Part shown: one piece after another, positions 1 through 11,933 of the stretch
How the letters are laid out: every line of letters starts with the position of its first letter
Position numbering within the stretch: position 1 is the stretch's first letter
Source of the DNA: Leuctra nigra
Taxonomy: Eukaryota; Arthropoda; Insecta; Plecoptera; Leuctridae
Direction: 5' to 3'
DNA: 64,000 nt
Assembly: GCA_934045905.1 (NCBI GenBank)
Contig: OW203762.1
Coordinates: 52,973,411-53,037,410, forward strand
Program-made: the position numbers and the translations under genes
The notes under the pieces: model-generated
Database searches by the model: none
Told to the model about the DNA's origin: nothing
What the model saw: only the letters and a program-made list of their open reading frames with translations

Positions 1-401
1 ACCCCAGAACGGAACTACTGCAAAAAGCGAGCCAAGTTTGACAACGTAATGTGCCACTAACTTCTTCCTCTAAACTAATATAACACGAAACTTTAGAGTC
101 TACTCTACGACTTGAAACATTGGAAGACCCTTTACTTTCAATAGAAGTTATTCACTTATTCAGTTTACCAAAAAGACTTGCGTCTTTAGAATTTAGAATT
201 TCCCCTAAAACTTTACACGCCTACATTCAACTATGAAGTAAGAAGATCCTAAGTTTAGCTGCTCTTTGTAAATACACTCCAAAACATTACAGAACATGAA
301 TTATAATTAAGATAGAATTAGCAACCAATAACATTTTTTTTATTATCTCATTTATATTTAATATAAACAATTTCCACACTAAGTAGAGTAATATACCTAC
401 A
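1..401. other. AT-rich sequence with no gene seen
   Basis: No convincing exon, RNA gene or repeat was recognised here. It is simple AT-rich spacer before the first MITE-like element. Confidence 0.4.
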
Positions 402-539
402 GGGTCCAGATTCACAAAAAGTATTATCTCCTAATACGTACTATCTTTGGTATTATCTTTCCTTTAACATGGTGTTTTTGGTATTAAATCAAAAGATAAT
501 ACGAATTAGAAGATAATACCTTTCGTGAATCCAGCCCCA
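402..539. mobile_element. MITE-like element, family M1, copy 1
   Basis: A short element of about 138 bp with imperfect inverted ends. It starts GGGTCCAGATTCAC and ends GTGAATCCAGCCCC, and internal AGATAATACC-type blocks occur in both orientations. A second copy with the same ends and the shared core TACGTACTATCTTTGG lies at 29423-29534. Two copies with the same boundaries support a non-autonomous DNA transposon. No coding capacity is visible. Confidence 0.75.
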
Positions 540-3500
540 GTTGTATCGGCCTTATATACAATGCCGACTGCCCAAGCTCGACATTTCTTCTCCTTTTAAA
601 TAGTAGGTACTCTACTTATAGGGAAGCAAAACTCCTACAAACTGATAAAAAAAATTGGACATACCTAGAGGTACTTCATACATTTTTTTTAGAAGTTTTA
701 CACTATAGAAAGAAGTGTATTTGGTTATTTGAAACCAAATTAAACAAAAGGCAGCAGAGAGCATTCTTATTTGTTATCGGAACGTGTTATATGATTTCGT
801 TGTTATTATTGTTATTAAAATTAGCACTTTAAGTAGACCCCCCCCCCCCCCCAAAAAAAAAATATATATTCATTCTCCAATCTCCACATGACATCAAACA
901 TCGACACAAAATCACAAAATTCCCTGGGGCTTTTCACCGAACCGAAATCCCGTGTTCAGTGGTATATTTGAAAATATGATTATTATCGTTGCTCCCTCCC
1001 CCTGAAATATGACACATCTCTGTGTAGAAGGATAACAGTTTATTATCAGAATTTATATTCTGGATTTATTCTTGATGAAAATCCACTTGACTCAGCGATT
1101 TTACCATTTGACGCTTTGAATAAATTTAAAACTATTCTACATAACTCCTGAAATCTAAAAGCAACTCTCATAGCCTGCACGTGGTCTTGTTGCTTGAATG
1201 TTGTGTGGATTCGAAGAGAGTTCTAGAATCGTCATGTGAGTGACACAAGGAACTAAGTACAAGTTTCGGTGATGCGTGTTCCTAATGCCATTAACAATAG
1301 TTTCAAGTTTCAATTCTTCGGACAGTGTTTGACATGAACTGTCTCTAAGTGGACTTTGATGATACGTTTCTTGTGTAGACCGAGCCATTAACAGCTGTCA
1401 GTGATAAGACGCTATCCAAGATAACAAAAACTCTTTAGAGCACTCCTTAAAAAAATATTTTAATAGACCCTAATAGAGGGCGCTGTCAATCATAAAGCTC
1501 TCCCCCCCCCTCTCTCTCTCTCCTCCCACATAGTACATCTATTTTAGGTCGTTGCAAAAACAAGAGAGAGCGCTTCCTCCTCTAAAAACTGCAATCAAGC
1601 CCATGCTCCTGTCAATATTTGTTGAAACTCAGCCCACAATCACATCTCGGCGCCCGGGGCGCATTGAGCCAAGAAAACATTGGTCTAACATAGAACTAAT
1701 CATGGGCCACTAATGGCCCCTGTGTTTCGGCAAGACGTGACCTCATTCCGAGGGCCCAGGGTTGACCTAAATGCCTGCAGCTAAGGGTAGATGCTGGCTC
1801 CTATTGATTGCCAAGCGCGACTTGCAACGCGGGAAGATAAGACACTGTTTGTCTCAACTTGAACTTCTTGCGACTCTGCAACACGTCTTGTGATTGGTCC
1901 CGGTCGATTAACAAAAAATAAACCATTATTGTCATGGCAACATCCAATAATATACCTGGAAATGTCACTTTAATTTGTCAATTAGTTAATCAATACTTTA
2001 ATCAATGTGATTAAGGTCGACCCTAATCGCGTCCTCTTGTTTAGTTTCTTATCAAAGAGCTCTTTGGAGTTTTCAAGTGAATCATTTGATTGTATCCAAA
2101 GGGCTGACATTCATCGATATGTATCTGTTAAGAACTACATTTTTTACTTGGTATATTCTGGTGATAGAGGGTACATTATCGTCAGCTCGTATCAACTACC
2201 GTTTCTAAGGTTTTAAAAAGATGGCAACGTATTTATCATAGCGCCGTTGCTTTTCATAATGTCACATGTCGGAGCATGTGCTTGAGGCATGATGTGATGA
2301 TTCTGGGGAGATTGTCACTTGAATTTCCTGCTAATAAGTGAGAAGAAGGATAACGATCGATCGATACTTCTCGTGCCACATGACTCTGGACACTTGGCGT
2401 TCGAAAGCTACTGGAATAAAAATACTGTATTCATTTGCCATCTCTTCACCACATAGAGCACGAACTGTTACGCCCTTTGTAACTACCGTGCATGCAAGTA
2501 TAATAGGTATGTTGGGTGTTTGATTAAACCTGCAAGTCGTGCTTTATTCATAAGCCAATGTTGAAAGAAAATGAGAATTCAACTAGGTCACGCAGGCTCC
2601 TGGTTCCAGACGCTACCGCCAGAGCGCAGCTATGTCGCCGCGCATGCGCTCTCGCAAGCGATCAACTCAAATGATTTATGCTTGGCGTTTACCTACGAGA
2701 GCGTTTTAGTATTCATGGCAGATTGATTGATTTTAATGGCGGATTTCTATCCGAGTGGAAATCTATTGGTCGGTGTCGATTCATTTCAAACTTAGGATCA
2801 TCACATGGGGCAAAAACAGGTCCTAGATATCTGTAAGCCTCTTTGAAAAACGATTGGTTGAAGCTCGGCTCTCAAAGACTTGCTTCGACATGCCCACCCC
2901 TTCTGCTACTGAACCAAAACCCCCATCTTCAAGAGTTACGACATTAAAATGTCATAATCTTATTATTTCCTTCTATAAGTGAACAGTCAGAGATCAAAGT
3001 TTGGAGAGCTTTCGCAAAGTTTCAATAACGAATTTGAGTGTTATTTGATTGGAACGAGAGAGCTTTCCTTCTCTTGAACAACAATTAGAGAAACGCTTCG
3101 TTATTAATTAAGGACAACTTTCATCTATGTAAGTCTTTCACAATTTCAAATATTCATCCATCTCTGGCTGATATTAAAAAGCTTTGAGATAACAAGGTTC
3201 CACTTATATGATTGCAGAACGAGGTTGAAGTATGCCGTCGTTTTCCCTTCTCTAACATTACCTTGTATAGGAATCAGGATTACATTGGACTAGATTTTTC
3301 TTTAGAAACCAGAATTTTGCGAACTCCTTAGCCTGGAGTCTGGAAGTAACAATTGAGTAAACTTACACCCAAGGGACATGGTTTTACAAGACAAACTAAT
3401 GAAGGATTGCCGGATTCCTGCTGTTCACATACACTCTGGGTGGTGATGAGTGAGAGGGGAAGATATTGACTGATATGAGCGAGATGGAAGATATTGACTC

Positions 3501-5480
3501 ATTATTGATGGATTCAGTTCTGAGTCCAGTTCGCCAACGACAACCGAAGTTCAGCGAGAAGAAAGAAGATGAATTCCACTTGCATTCAACCTCTGACTCG
3601 TCTCTCTCTGTGATTGCATTAGCAATTATAAACACTTGTAGGCGGCGTTGCTACGTCACGACACTTGCCTCAGCTCAGCAAGAAGAAAGCGAGAGAAATG
3701 GACACAAATATCTCCATCAGAACAAAAACTGCTGAGTGGAATTGTATTTGCCCTGATTTCCCTGGACAATTCGCTCAGCGACTAATCTACAGAGAAAACA
3801 ACTTCTTGCTCTATGAAAGGTCGATTAAATGAAGACGTCATGACGTCACAGTCAGTAGTACTGCTGGATACTGCTGGATACTGCTGGATACTGTTAGGTA
3901 TTAAGTGTTCACTTTAATGCAAGGCAGCTCTGAATCTTAACTAAATCTACATCCAGCCATGTTTCCTGCTACTGGCATTACCCTTCTGAAGTGAACCTAC
4001 ACGGAATTCGTTAAAATCAATGTTGATCAGTGCCGTTTCCAAGAATATATCGGGGGGGGGGGGGGGGGGGAGGAAGAGGAGAGAGACAATGTGTAGATTC
4101 TTACAAGGTTCCTAAAAATATAGAAATAACTATTTCAATGGTTAACATAGGAAATAAAGAGCAATTCAGAAACGAATAATCTATACAATACAATATATTT
4201 TCTGACACCTTTTCAGAATGTTATAATTTCAACTTTAAATTTCACTTGAGTACCTGTCTGTATCTCAGAGGTAAAAGACACGATGGCCATTTCAATGATT
4301 CTTTAGGAGAGACCATAAATTCAGCTTTCATCCAAATCACATTTGCCAGTAATTTTTGTAAGAGAATACGTTAATATAACTATATTTGTTTACCTTCTTC
4401 AGTCATATTTCACTTGATTGAGCTTTGATTCCAAAAGTGTGCAAAACAATCGAGAAAATGGACTTTGAGCCTTCTACCTCTGAGATACTGATATTATCAA
4501 GAGTTTGTGTGACTTATTGATCCACTGATCTCGTTCCGATGGACCACTGCATCAGAATCAGAAGACGCGCTGAGCTCGAACCCTTGCACGGCATTGTGGG
4601 TGTTTTTCCTACTTGGTGACCTTTCTGTCCCAGTTGCAGTCACGCTCCTCTTGACCTCTGATGCCCTTCAAGCTGTTATTCTTATACACCCTCGCATGTG
4701 AAATAACAATATCACAACTATCCTGCACACAGGATCACAGGCGATCTGAGGCTGATGCTGTTTCATTGGCGATGGCATCGCTGTCTGCTGGCGACTAACA
4801 TCACTTATTCATCATTATCATTTATCATTATCTATATGAAAAATATTTTGAAATTCAAGATGTTGATTACTTTAGGTCTAATTTTAACACGATTACTTGT
4901 GCTTGAAAATAGTTTAATACGCGTTGATAAGCATGGCTTAGTCATGCAAGCGATATAAATGCTGACTTCGAGTTGTGGATCAATAGACTCTGGACGTCAG
5001 GTGTAAGACAAAGTCGAATATTTTGTAAGTAAAGTGAGGGAAATCAGGAGGAAGCTTTTGAAGTTAAAAATGTCAATATATCTTTATAATTGATTATTAA
5101 CGAATAGCATGAAATTTGTGGGGATGTGACCAAAATGTTTATGACCGTGCAACATTTCAACTTGGTAACAGTGGGTAATTTAGAATGTCTTCTCAAATTT
5201 ACACAGATAATGTATAACGGTTTTTCAAAAGTTGGTTTTCCATCGTTTGTTGCAATGAGAGTATGGTGAGGACGGTGATGAGGGTGAGTGGTGAGTGGTG
5301 AGCGTGGGTGAGCCAATAGAGTCGAATGACGCTGGACTTACATGCGAACAAACAATCGAGTCTTCGGTTAGCGAGTCTCATGGCAGTTCAAATATTGTAG
5401 TTGACGATAAAACCTAAACATTCTTACCCACTTATATAACTGGCTTGTGAAGCCAAACACAACTTGCAAGCTATAGCCGC
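540..5480. other. Long stretch without a supported gene
   Basis: Only short open frames with no recognisable domain occur here. Visible items are a C homopolymer (838-852), a CT-rich tract near 1501-1524, a CTCF-like AGAGGGCGCT word near 1475, an NRF1-type GCGCATGCGC palindrome near 2640 in a GC-richer patch, a short 10-bp repeat (3861-3900) and a G homopolymer near 4052-4070. The patch at 2575-2660 could be a promoter, but no gene is tied to it. Confidence 0.4.
3861..3900. repeat. 10-bp tandem repeat
   Basis: Three exact copies of CTGCTGGATA are followed by one diverged copy (CTGTTAGGTA). It is a minor local slippage repeat. Confidence 0.8.
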
Positions 5481-5546
5481 ATTCACGGCATATTCACGGC
5501 ATATTCATGGCATATTCACGGCATATTCACGGCATATTCACAGCAT
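5481..5546. repeat. 11-bp minisatellite with inverted end
   Basis: Six tandem copies of ATTCACGGCAT with single-base variants. The copy just after the array (AGCCGTGAAT) is the reverse complement of the unit, so a transcript could fold the whole array into a hairpin. Confidence 0.8.
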
Positions 5547-6668
5547 ATAGCCGTGAATCGGATTCCAGTAGAATCGGACATTTTGAAGTTATGATTAGGG
5601 CTCCTTGATGTCGATTGCATTTATAATAATATCATTGCTGAAAATGTCTCATAAACTCTGTTGACTTAACTGAGTGTCTGTTGAATGACGTCGTTGACTC
5701 TTCTTTGATCACTGGAGGACCTGACATATATTGCCACGCCAATGGCCAAGTGGCCGTCTGGAAAAGTGTCTCATCAATTATCCACAATCGACGTCGTCTT
5801 CGAATGAATATTTAATGGGAATCTGTTAAACTAGGATCATAGGGAGAAAGTCCTGGCGATTCCCACGGGATCATCAGCTCAACTCGCAGAAAGAAATGAC
5901 GGAAATCGAGGAGAAAACACGTTGCATACACGCATGTCACGTTTGTGCGTGCCTTCTTGGGTTTCTAAGAATAACAAGCATTGCGAATATACTGCAGTGA
6001 TTTAAAATAAGTAGTTGCGTATAATTTAATTAATGGCTTTCGCTTTGCGTTTCTAATAAGGCACTGCAAATTATTATGATTGTACAGTTTGAAATTGGAT
6101 CCTGGCGTGGAAAGAAAACACGAGGGCTTGATAATGAAAGCAATTTAAAATCCGCGTGCTCGAGTCTAGCGGACACGGCACCTCCACCGCCGTCGGTCAT
6201 GCAACGTCGTGTCTGGAAAGAAAGCGCCTTGAATATATTTATTTAGTCCACTTTCATTTAATTATTAATTAGAATGCATTTTTATACCTTCCCCAGACTC
6301 ATACTAAATCTGGAGAAGACGATGATAAACAAGAGATAAACGTACTTCAATTCTGTTCATATTCTCACAATATTTTTTCCTTTATGGTTTGATGGGGAAT
6401 TTATTGACTATGAGTTTGAGTATTTTCTTATGATACAACGTTATTTTGATCTCGAATTGATCTTCTCGCGATTGTATTATTAGTTCTGGCCAAGAAGACA
6501 TTTGGCTGTTTTACTGCACATTTCTCTTCAGCTCTCTTACTGGTCGTTGTAATGGAGAGAAATATAACAATGTCAATGAAAGCTCTGATACTCGTCGTTT
6601 ATTAGGAAGCTTATGGAAGTAAGCCATGAACGAAGCGCAATATTTCGAGCTATCAAATGCGTTGACAA
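5547..6668. other. No gene seen
   Basis: AT-rich spacer with no recognisable exon. A purine/pyrimidine-mixed patch near 6160-6230 is GC-richer (GCACCTCCACCGCCGTCGG), but its frames show no known domain. Confidence 0.35.
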
Positions 6669-7219
6669 AGTTGCTGGCCCAGTAGTAAACATATTCTGGC
6701 AGGGTTGCTGGCCCAGTAGTAAACATATTCTGGCAGGATTGCTGGCCCAGTAGTAAACATATTCTGGCAGGATTGCTGGCCCAGTAGTAAACATATTCTG
6801 GCAGGGTTGCTGGTCCAGTAGTAAACATATTCTGGCAGGGTTGCTGGCCCAGTAGTAAACATATTCTGGCAGGGTTGCTGGTCCAGTAGTTAACATATTC
6901 TGGCAGGGTTGCTGGCCCAGTAGTAAACATATTCTGGCAGGATTGCTGGCCCAGTAGTAAATATATTATGGCAGGATTGCTGGCCCAGTAGTAAACATAT
7001 TCTGGCAGGGTTGCTGGCCCAGTAGTAAACATATTCTGGCAGGTTTGCTGGCCCAGTAGTAAACATATTCTGGCCAGGGTTGCTGGCCCAGTAGTAAACA
7101 TATTTTGGCCACGGTTGCTGGCCCAGTAGTAAATATATTATGGCAGGGTTGCTGGCCCAGTAGTAAACATATTCTGGCAGGATTGCTGGCCCAGTAGTAA
7201 ATATATTATGGCAGGGTTG
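6669..7219. repeat. 34-bp minisatellite, about 16 copies
   Basis: The unit begins GTTGCTGGCCCAGTAGTAAA and continues CATATTCTGGCAGG. Variants are single substitutions (TGGTCCAG, ATATATTATGG) plus a one-base insertion in two units (TCTGGCCAGGG). Because 34 is not a multiple of three, an open frame on the minus strand cycles through all three unit frames with a 34-residue super-period, and it stays open by chance of composition. I read this as non-coding satellite DNA. It directly abuts the poly-G dispersed repeat at 7243. Confidence 0.9.
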
Positions 7220-7242
7220 ATGGCGCAGTAGGAGAAACTGAT

Positions 7243-7876
7243 GTTGCAGCCACCAATGGGGGGGGGGGGGGGGGGGGGACAGGCTTGGAGCACGAAAGTT
7301 TGGATTCAATGAAAACCATAAAAAGCTAAAATATAATAAGCTGTAAAGAAAAATTAATTTTATTTTTACTAATGTATCTTACAATCCGGTTGTGTGTTAC
7401 TGATTGGGCTAGAGATTGGATGACTTATCGTAATTTCGTCACTGACACTGGGAAGTCTTCGTCCAAGACTATACAAATTAATTCACGACATTTATTTTCA
7501 AAATGAAAATTGTAGTAATTTAAAGTGATTTAGATTATCAAATCAACCGAAATTTCAATCACGTAAGTCATAAAATTCGCTAACGAAAAAATACGTAGCG
7601 TTTTAGTCACGTAAAATACACTAAACTCAAATTAAAATTCAATCTTTTTCCGGACCTTTTTACCAAACTTTAAATTAAATTTACCTACTACAAGAATCCA
7701 CAGTATACACAATTGGATTAACAATAGTTAATTGAAAAATTTACCGAAATTATGCAGGTATATATTTTTTAACATTTCTACGGTGTAGGCAAGGCAAGTA
7801 AAAAAGTATCAGAGCCCTACATACATATCATGCAGGGGAGGGGGGAAGGGCAGAAATATGAAGTTACGCCACTGGT
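7243..7876. repeat. Dispersed repeat with poly-G head, copy 1
   Basis: It starts at a G homopolymer (AATGGGG...) and ends near GAAGTTACGCCACTG. The same order of blocks (poly-G, TGTATCTTA, GTTACTGATxGGGCTA, GAAAATTxTAGTAATTTA, CAGACCT/CGGACCT, poly-G, AAGTxACGCCACTG) recurs at 21108-21640, so this is an interspersed element of about 0.5-0.6 kb. The bounding poly-G tracts and the terminal CGCCACTG suggest a non-autonomous DNA transposon, but the class is not proved. Confidence 0.65.
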
Positions 7877-8070
7877 AGAAAATATTCTGGAGTGTTGAAT
7901 GCCAGAGCTAGGGCTAGAGCACGGCTTTATGTGATGAGAAAACGGCTAGTTGATGAGAGAAAACATTTAAAACAATAATATATGGATTTTGTCATCTTTC
8001 TGGCCGGTCCACAGTGGTGTTAACGTGAAAAATCACGATATTAGGAAATTATTGTTGTCGGTCCGATTTA

Positions 8071-8217
8071 ATTAGCCACAAGTCAACTAGGTACTCACTC
8101 TGCTAACTTTTAAACTGCTGATTAGAACTGTATTGATGGCAACAACCAATGACTTTTCTGGAATGACTTTGTTAAGTTAATTACTTGTTTTATCAGAGTA
8201 TTAAAAACTGGACCTTA
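8071..8217. mobile_element. Diverged member of MITE family M3
   Basis: It shares GCTAACTTTTxAACxG, ATTAGxACTxTAxT, ATGGCAACAAxCAATGAC and a terminal AAAACTGGxCCTTA with the elements at 9716-9864 and 31145-31289, but the left end is eroded. The call rests on block order only. Confidence 0.45.
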
Positions 8218-8362
8218 CTCGGATGTCAATTATAATTTAGTGGCTATAATCCCAATTGCAATTCCAAGTTATTAACGCAGATTGCAGATGAATCAAATCA
8301 CTTCCTGCCGCTTATTGCGAGGAAACAGATTCTAGAGGAGCAGATGAAGATTAGCGCCGACT

Positions 8363-8510
8363 GAAGGAGGGAAGCAAGATGGCGGCCTTGTCACGTGACC
8401 CATGAAATAAGCTCTCAGCTGTGTGAACTAGGGGGCGAAGTTCGAGGCCTGAGATATAGAAGCCGACAGATTCATGATTACACTGTCACCTCGCCCTCTG
8501 GCGGCGTGTC
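8363..8510. promoter_or_regulatory. Possible promoter or insulator patch
   Basis: A GC-richer island in AT-rich DNA. It contains a YY1-type word (CAAGATGGCGGC) followed 5 bp later by an E-box (TCACGTGACC), then two CTCF-like words in opposite orientation (CTAGGGGGCG near 8429 and CGCCCTCTGGCGG near 8491). These are sequence matches to vertebrate and insect consensus motifs only. No start site or downstream gene is evident, so the call is tentative. Confidence 0.25.
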
Positions 8511-9715
8511 ATCTTGTTCGCTCGGTCATGTGCGTCGTTAAGATCAGCATCGATCCGGGGTCCAGACGGAGAGGGGCGGGGGGAGGGGGTGTTCAAGAGC
8601 TGAACCACTGGGATTGACGACAGGTCAAATGGAATATTGTTTTAAAACGTAGATGCTGGACAGGACACACACATGTAGGTACAACATTTATTTCGTGCGG
8701 ACACAGAGTTTCACTCGGTAGGCCGAATATCATGATGAAAGTTCACTCTAACAAGAAGATTACCTTCTAATGTTAAGAATTGGTTGCACTCGCAGGTAAC
8801 CTTCGAACCAATCAAATTTTGAAAAATAAAATTCAAATTTTTGCGCAAACTAAAGGCCCTAATTCTTCAGATTTGAGTCGAGTTTGGCCACAAATATTGT
8901 ATTCAAGTTTGTGTTATTTTGCAAAGGTCTACTAAATTTTGCTATGTTTAATATTTTTCACATAATTTGAATGGTTCAAAAGTTATACCGAGATTAGGAA
9001 ATATCTCTCCATGAATTCCATGCAATAGTGCAGCCTCATCTTAATCAAACTTGGCTCTATTCAGAAGATATGTGATGAAGGAGATACATTCTTCCAATGA
9101 ACAATGAAGGACTGTAGCTTAAAAAATATTTTAATGGTGTTGTTGCCATTCTTCATTACTCATCACTTATCAGTTATCACTCATCCCTCCTTCCTACATC
9201 ACTCAGTTAACCCTCCATCCAATGCGTATTCGTATTCTCAGCACCCGGTGCGCGACGAAGACGGTAAGAATGGTAACAATACTCCTGGTCGTCAACAAGA
9301 ATGGATGACGTTTAGTTCGAGAAGAGGCTTTAGTTCTCAACTAGGCCACTAGGGCGTCGTGGCGCCTCATCGGGAGTTGTGAGTTGTGACGTAGGCCGGC
9401 CAAGGGGCGAATGAGGCTGAGACAAAGAACCTGTCTCAAGTCACCGACCTGCAAACATGGCGATAATGAGAAATGTTCTCCGCAAGCAGTGCACTTGACG
9501 GATGTCACTTTCACACGGCTCGTTGGCGACATTTCAAAGATGGTTGCCTCCTTGCTTCTTCATTTAGAGGCCTGCGTAAGGCGCACGGTCTTTCAACGTG
9601 TTTTTTTTCAGTTAAAACTGAAAAAAGCAGCTTGTCTTTTCACTTTTCAATTTTTCAATTTTACAAACAGAGTTTATTAAGTCAGATATTAGCGGCCATT
9701 TTAAGCTTATTAGAC
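8511..9715. other. No gene seen
   Basis: AT-rich spacer. The frames at 9104-9352 and 9341-9718 overlap on both strands with no domain or splice logic that I can recognise. Confidence 0.35.
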
Positions 9716-9864
9716 TAAGGGCCGGTCTTTCAATGGTCTGCTAAACCAGTAGTTAAGTTTTAATCGGTCATTCGAGTATTGTCATTGGTTTGTTGCTAAT
9801 CCATGACAATATAGTCCTAATTGACTGTTTATAAGTTAGCAAGGCATTGAAAAACTGGCCCTAA
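9716..9864. mobile_element. MITE-like element, family M3, copy 1
   Basis: About 149 bp with inverted ends TAAGGGCCGGTCTTTCAAT and ATTGAAAAACTGGCCCTAA. The second copy (31145-31289) lies in the other orientation with the same ends and internal blocks. It is flanked by TTA/TAA-like bases. Confidence 0.75.
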
Positions 9865-10017
9865 GGCCCGGTTGTACCAAGTCCCGAAGTTAGCGGAAGG
9901 ATTTATCGCCTGAAACAATGGCAACAGCCAATGAAACACAGCCATATTGACCACTAAAGTTCACTTTAGGCTAAAGTGAACTTTATCTTTTTTATCGGGA
10001 CATCGTACAACCGGGCC
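9865..10017. mobile_element. MITE-like element with GGCCCGGTTGTAC ends
   Basis: About 153 bp with terminal inverted repeats GGCCCGGTTGTAC and GTACAACCGGGCC and an inner palindrome (AAAGTTCACTTTAG/CTAAAGTGAACTTT). It abuts the M3 element directly, so one probably inserted at the edge of the other. A single copy was seen in this window. Confidence 0.75.
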
Positions 10018-10096
10018 GGGCCTAATAATGCCACACGGTGTATTATGACCTCTGGTACGACCTAAAAGTGTTGAATACGATATAAATCACCTATTT

Positions 10097-10900
10097 ATTG
10101 AGCGAGCGGAGCGAGCGTCACCACGGTACTCTTATGGCACTTTCTCTGTGTGTTTTTTTTTTTTTTTGTCGGCACTGCCGAGATCAAACCGCTCAAGCAA
10201 TCGATCTGAAATTTTGTACACATACTAACGTACTCTATGCGGTCCCTGGGATCGTTTTTGAACGGGCTCCCGTGATTGGTTCAAATTTTAAAAAAATTAT
10301 CTTTCGATTGGTTGCATCAATCAATTTGAAATTTGGCAAAAACATTGCAACCAACATTGTACCCAATCATAAAAAGTTTCAGCCAAATCCTCTTATTGGT
10401 TCAAATTTAAAACCATTTTTCATGTGATTTTTGACATTTAAACTAGAACAGATTGACCGATCAACTTAAAACTTCGCGTGGTCATTGGTACCAACATTTT
10501 AATTATTTTTGCCAATTTTCAGTCTAATCTGTCGTTATTTTCAAAAGTTTTGTCATTTTAAGGTCATTTTATTCCATAATCTTGAAAAATGTATACTAAA
10601 TTGTCATCCCTGCCTTCTTTAAGCTTCTGTTCCAAGGCAAGGCCTGTAGAGCAGCCAAGCTATCCACAATGTACAGTAAAATGAAAGCATTTTTGAGCTA
10701 GCGCATAAAATCGGATGCAGTACGAAGGCCAAATCCTCTAATTGGTTTAAGTTTAAATAATGTCTTCTGATTGGTCGACAATCAAAATGTTCACATTAAG
10801 TTCAAATTTTGCATGGTGATCAAGACCAACTTAAAATTAAATTTTACACATTGTAAGCCCAATCAGACAAGTATTAATTGTAATTTTACGAGTTTAATAT
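10097..10900 (+). repeat. Dispersed repeat family R1, longest uninterrupted copy
   Basis: It starts GAGCGAGCGGAGCGAGCG, then CACCACGGTACTCTTATGGC, then a long T tract, then several degenerate ATTGGTTxAAxTTT and AAATTTxGCA blocks. Copies on the minus strand lie at 37470-37740 (split by the retrotransposon from 33595-34251) and 43981-44555, with fragments at 27253-27660, 45738-46370 and near 62750. The start of the family reads as the spurious peptide MSERSERHHGTLMAL in several copies. The class is unknown; repeated ends suggest a transposable element. Confidence 0.7.
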
Positions 10901-10936
10901 GGGATGTCACAAGAGATTTCTGGAGAAGGTATGTAC

Positions 10937-11028
10937 GGTCGGTGACAGGCAAAGATGAACCCGCGCTAGCATGGGCCGCCCTATACCTGGCAATGATAAA
11001 CAGGGTTCATCTTTGCCTGTCACCGACC
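10937..11028. repeat. Perfect 26-bp inverted repeat (hairpin)
   Basis: The arms at 10937-10962 and 11003-11028 are exact reverse complements (GGTCGGTGACAGGCAAAGAT followed by GAACCC), separated by a 40-bp loop. It could be a minimal MITE or a foldback remnant. No second copy was seen here. Confidence 0.85.
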
Positions 11029-11815
11029 ATAGGTAAGACTTCACGACACAATGGATCTGTTATTCATCCAGAGTATTATGGAGATTGAAAAATTGCAGAG
11101 AAAATCGTCTTGTGCCGTGTCGTGCATCGTTACTATGGGGATGTTGCATGTTCTGTGCTCGCTCATCAACGCGTTACACTGAGCGTTTTCCTAGTATCGA
11201 TATATCGTAAATAAAAATATTTGTTAAGACGACATTTATCGTATTTAATAATTTAAGGTCGTACCAGAGATCATAATATATCCAGTATGAGGCATAATGT
11301 AGTCTAGTAAGCTTGAAATGGCCTCTAATATTTCACTTAATCTGCTTTTTAAAACAAAACTCAAAGAACACTTTGAAGAGCCGTGCGCGTCCCACGGCCT
11401 GCTGTATTATCCGAGTGGCTTATGTGATGGAGACCACGTGACTCTGGATCCGTCAAAGCGAGATGCAAGGCGAGGACGGAAGTACGTCATAAAGCACGGT
11501 GGTTTATTTATGTGGCATCGGATTAGCAGTGCATTGCATTATTAATGGATGGAGACGACCTACATCAGGTTCAAGCAGGGATTGCAGTATTGACCGCAAC
11601 CCAGGCTCATCGGATTGCAGTGAGAGAACTCGGTATGAACAATACAAAGATAACAGCGTCTGAAAAGTAAAGGTCCTATGCTTCTTTTTCTGGGAATTAT
11701 TTCAATATTTCTATCAAACCAAGAGCATAGTCTAAAAGCTCATACATCTACCAGATGGGACGTCAATATCATATTCTCAAAATTGACTTGTATAATACTT
11801 TCCCTGGGGCCCTAC
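11029..11815. other. No gene seen
   Basis: AT-rich spacer with a small GC-richer patch around 11370-11480 (GTGCGCGTCCCACGG, GAGACCACGTGACTC). The 75-residue frame there has no recognised domain. Confidence 0.3.
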
Positions 11816-11933
11816 TCTAGAACTTTTAAATTCCCAATTCTGATGGAATCTGATTCGGTGCAATGTTAATCCTTATGGCCGTGACCGGATTCCATCAGAA
11901 TGGAATTAGGAAATCTTCTAGAATAAGCCTCCT
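11816..11933. mobile_element. MITE-like element, family M2, copy 1
   Basis: An almost fully palindromic element. The left arm CCCAATTCTGATGGAAT mirrors the right arm ATTCCATCAGAATGGAATT, and the ends are GGGGCCCTACTCTAGAA and TTCTAGAATAAGCCTCCT. A second copy at 29938-30042 has the same arms and the central GGCCGTGACCGG. Confidence 0.75.

Noticed and set aside
3466..3735. 89-residue plus-strand frame (MTDMSEMEDIDSLLMD...)
   Set aside because: Mildly acidic and overlapped by an open frame on the other strand. No domain, splice site or promoter supports it.
6511..7309. Minus-strand frames of 107-196 residues rich in LLLGQQ/MFTTGPA
   Set aside because: They run through the 34-bp minisatellite in all three unit frames; nothing outside the array looks coding.
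10098..10427. MSERSERHHGTLMAL frame (also near 37527-37739 and 44363-44554)
   Set aside because: It recurs at the start of every R1 copy, is followed by a homopolymer and frame loss, and marks a dispersed repeat rather than a gene.
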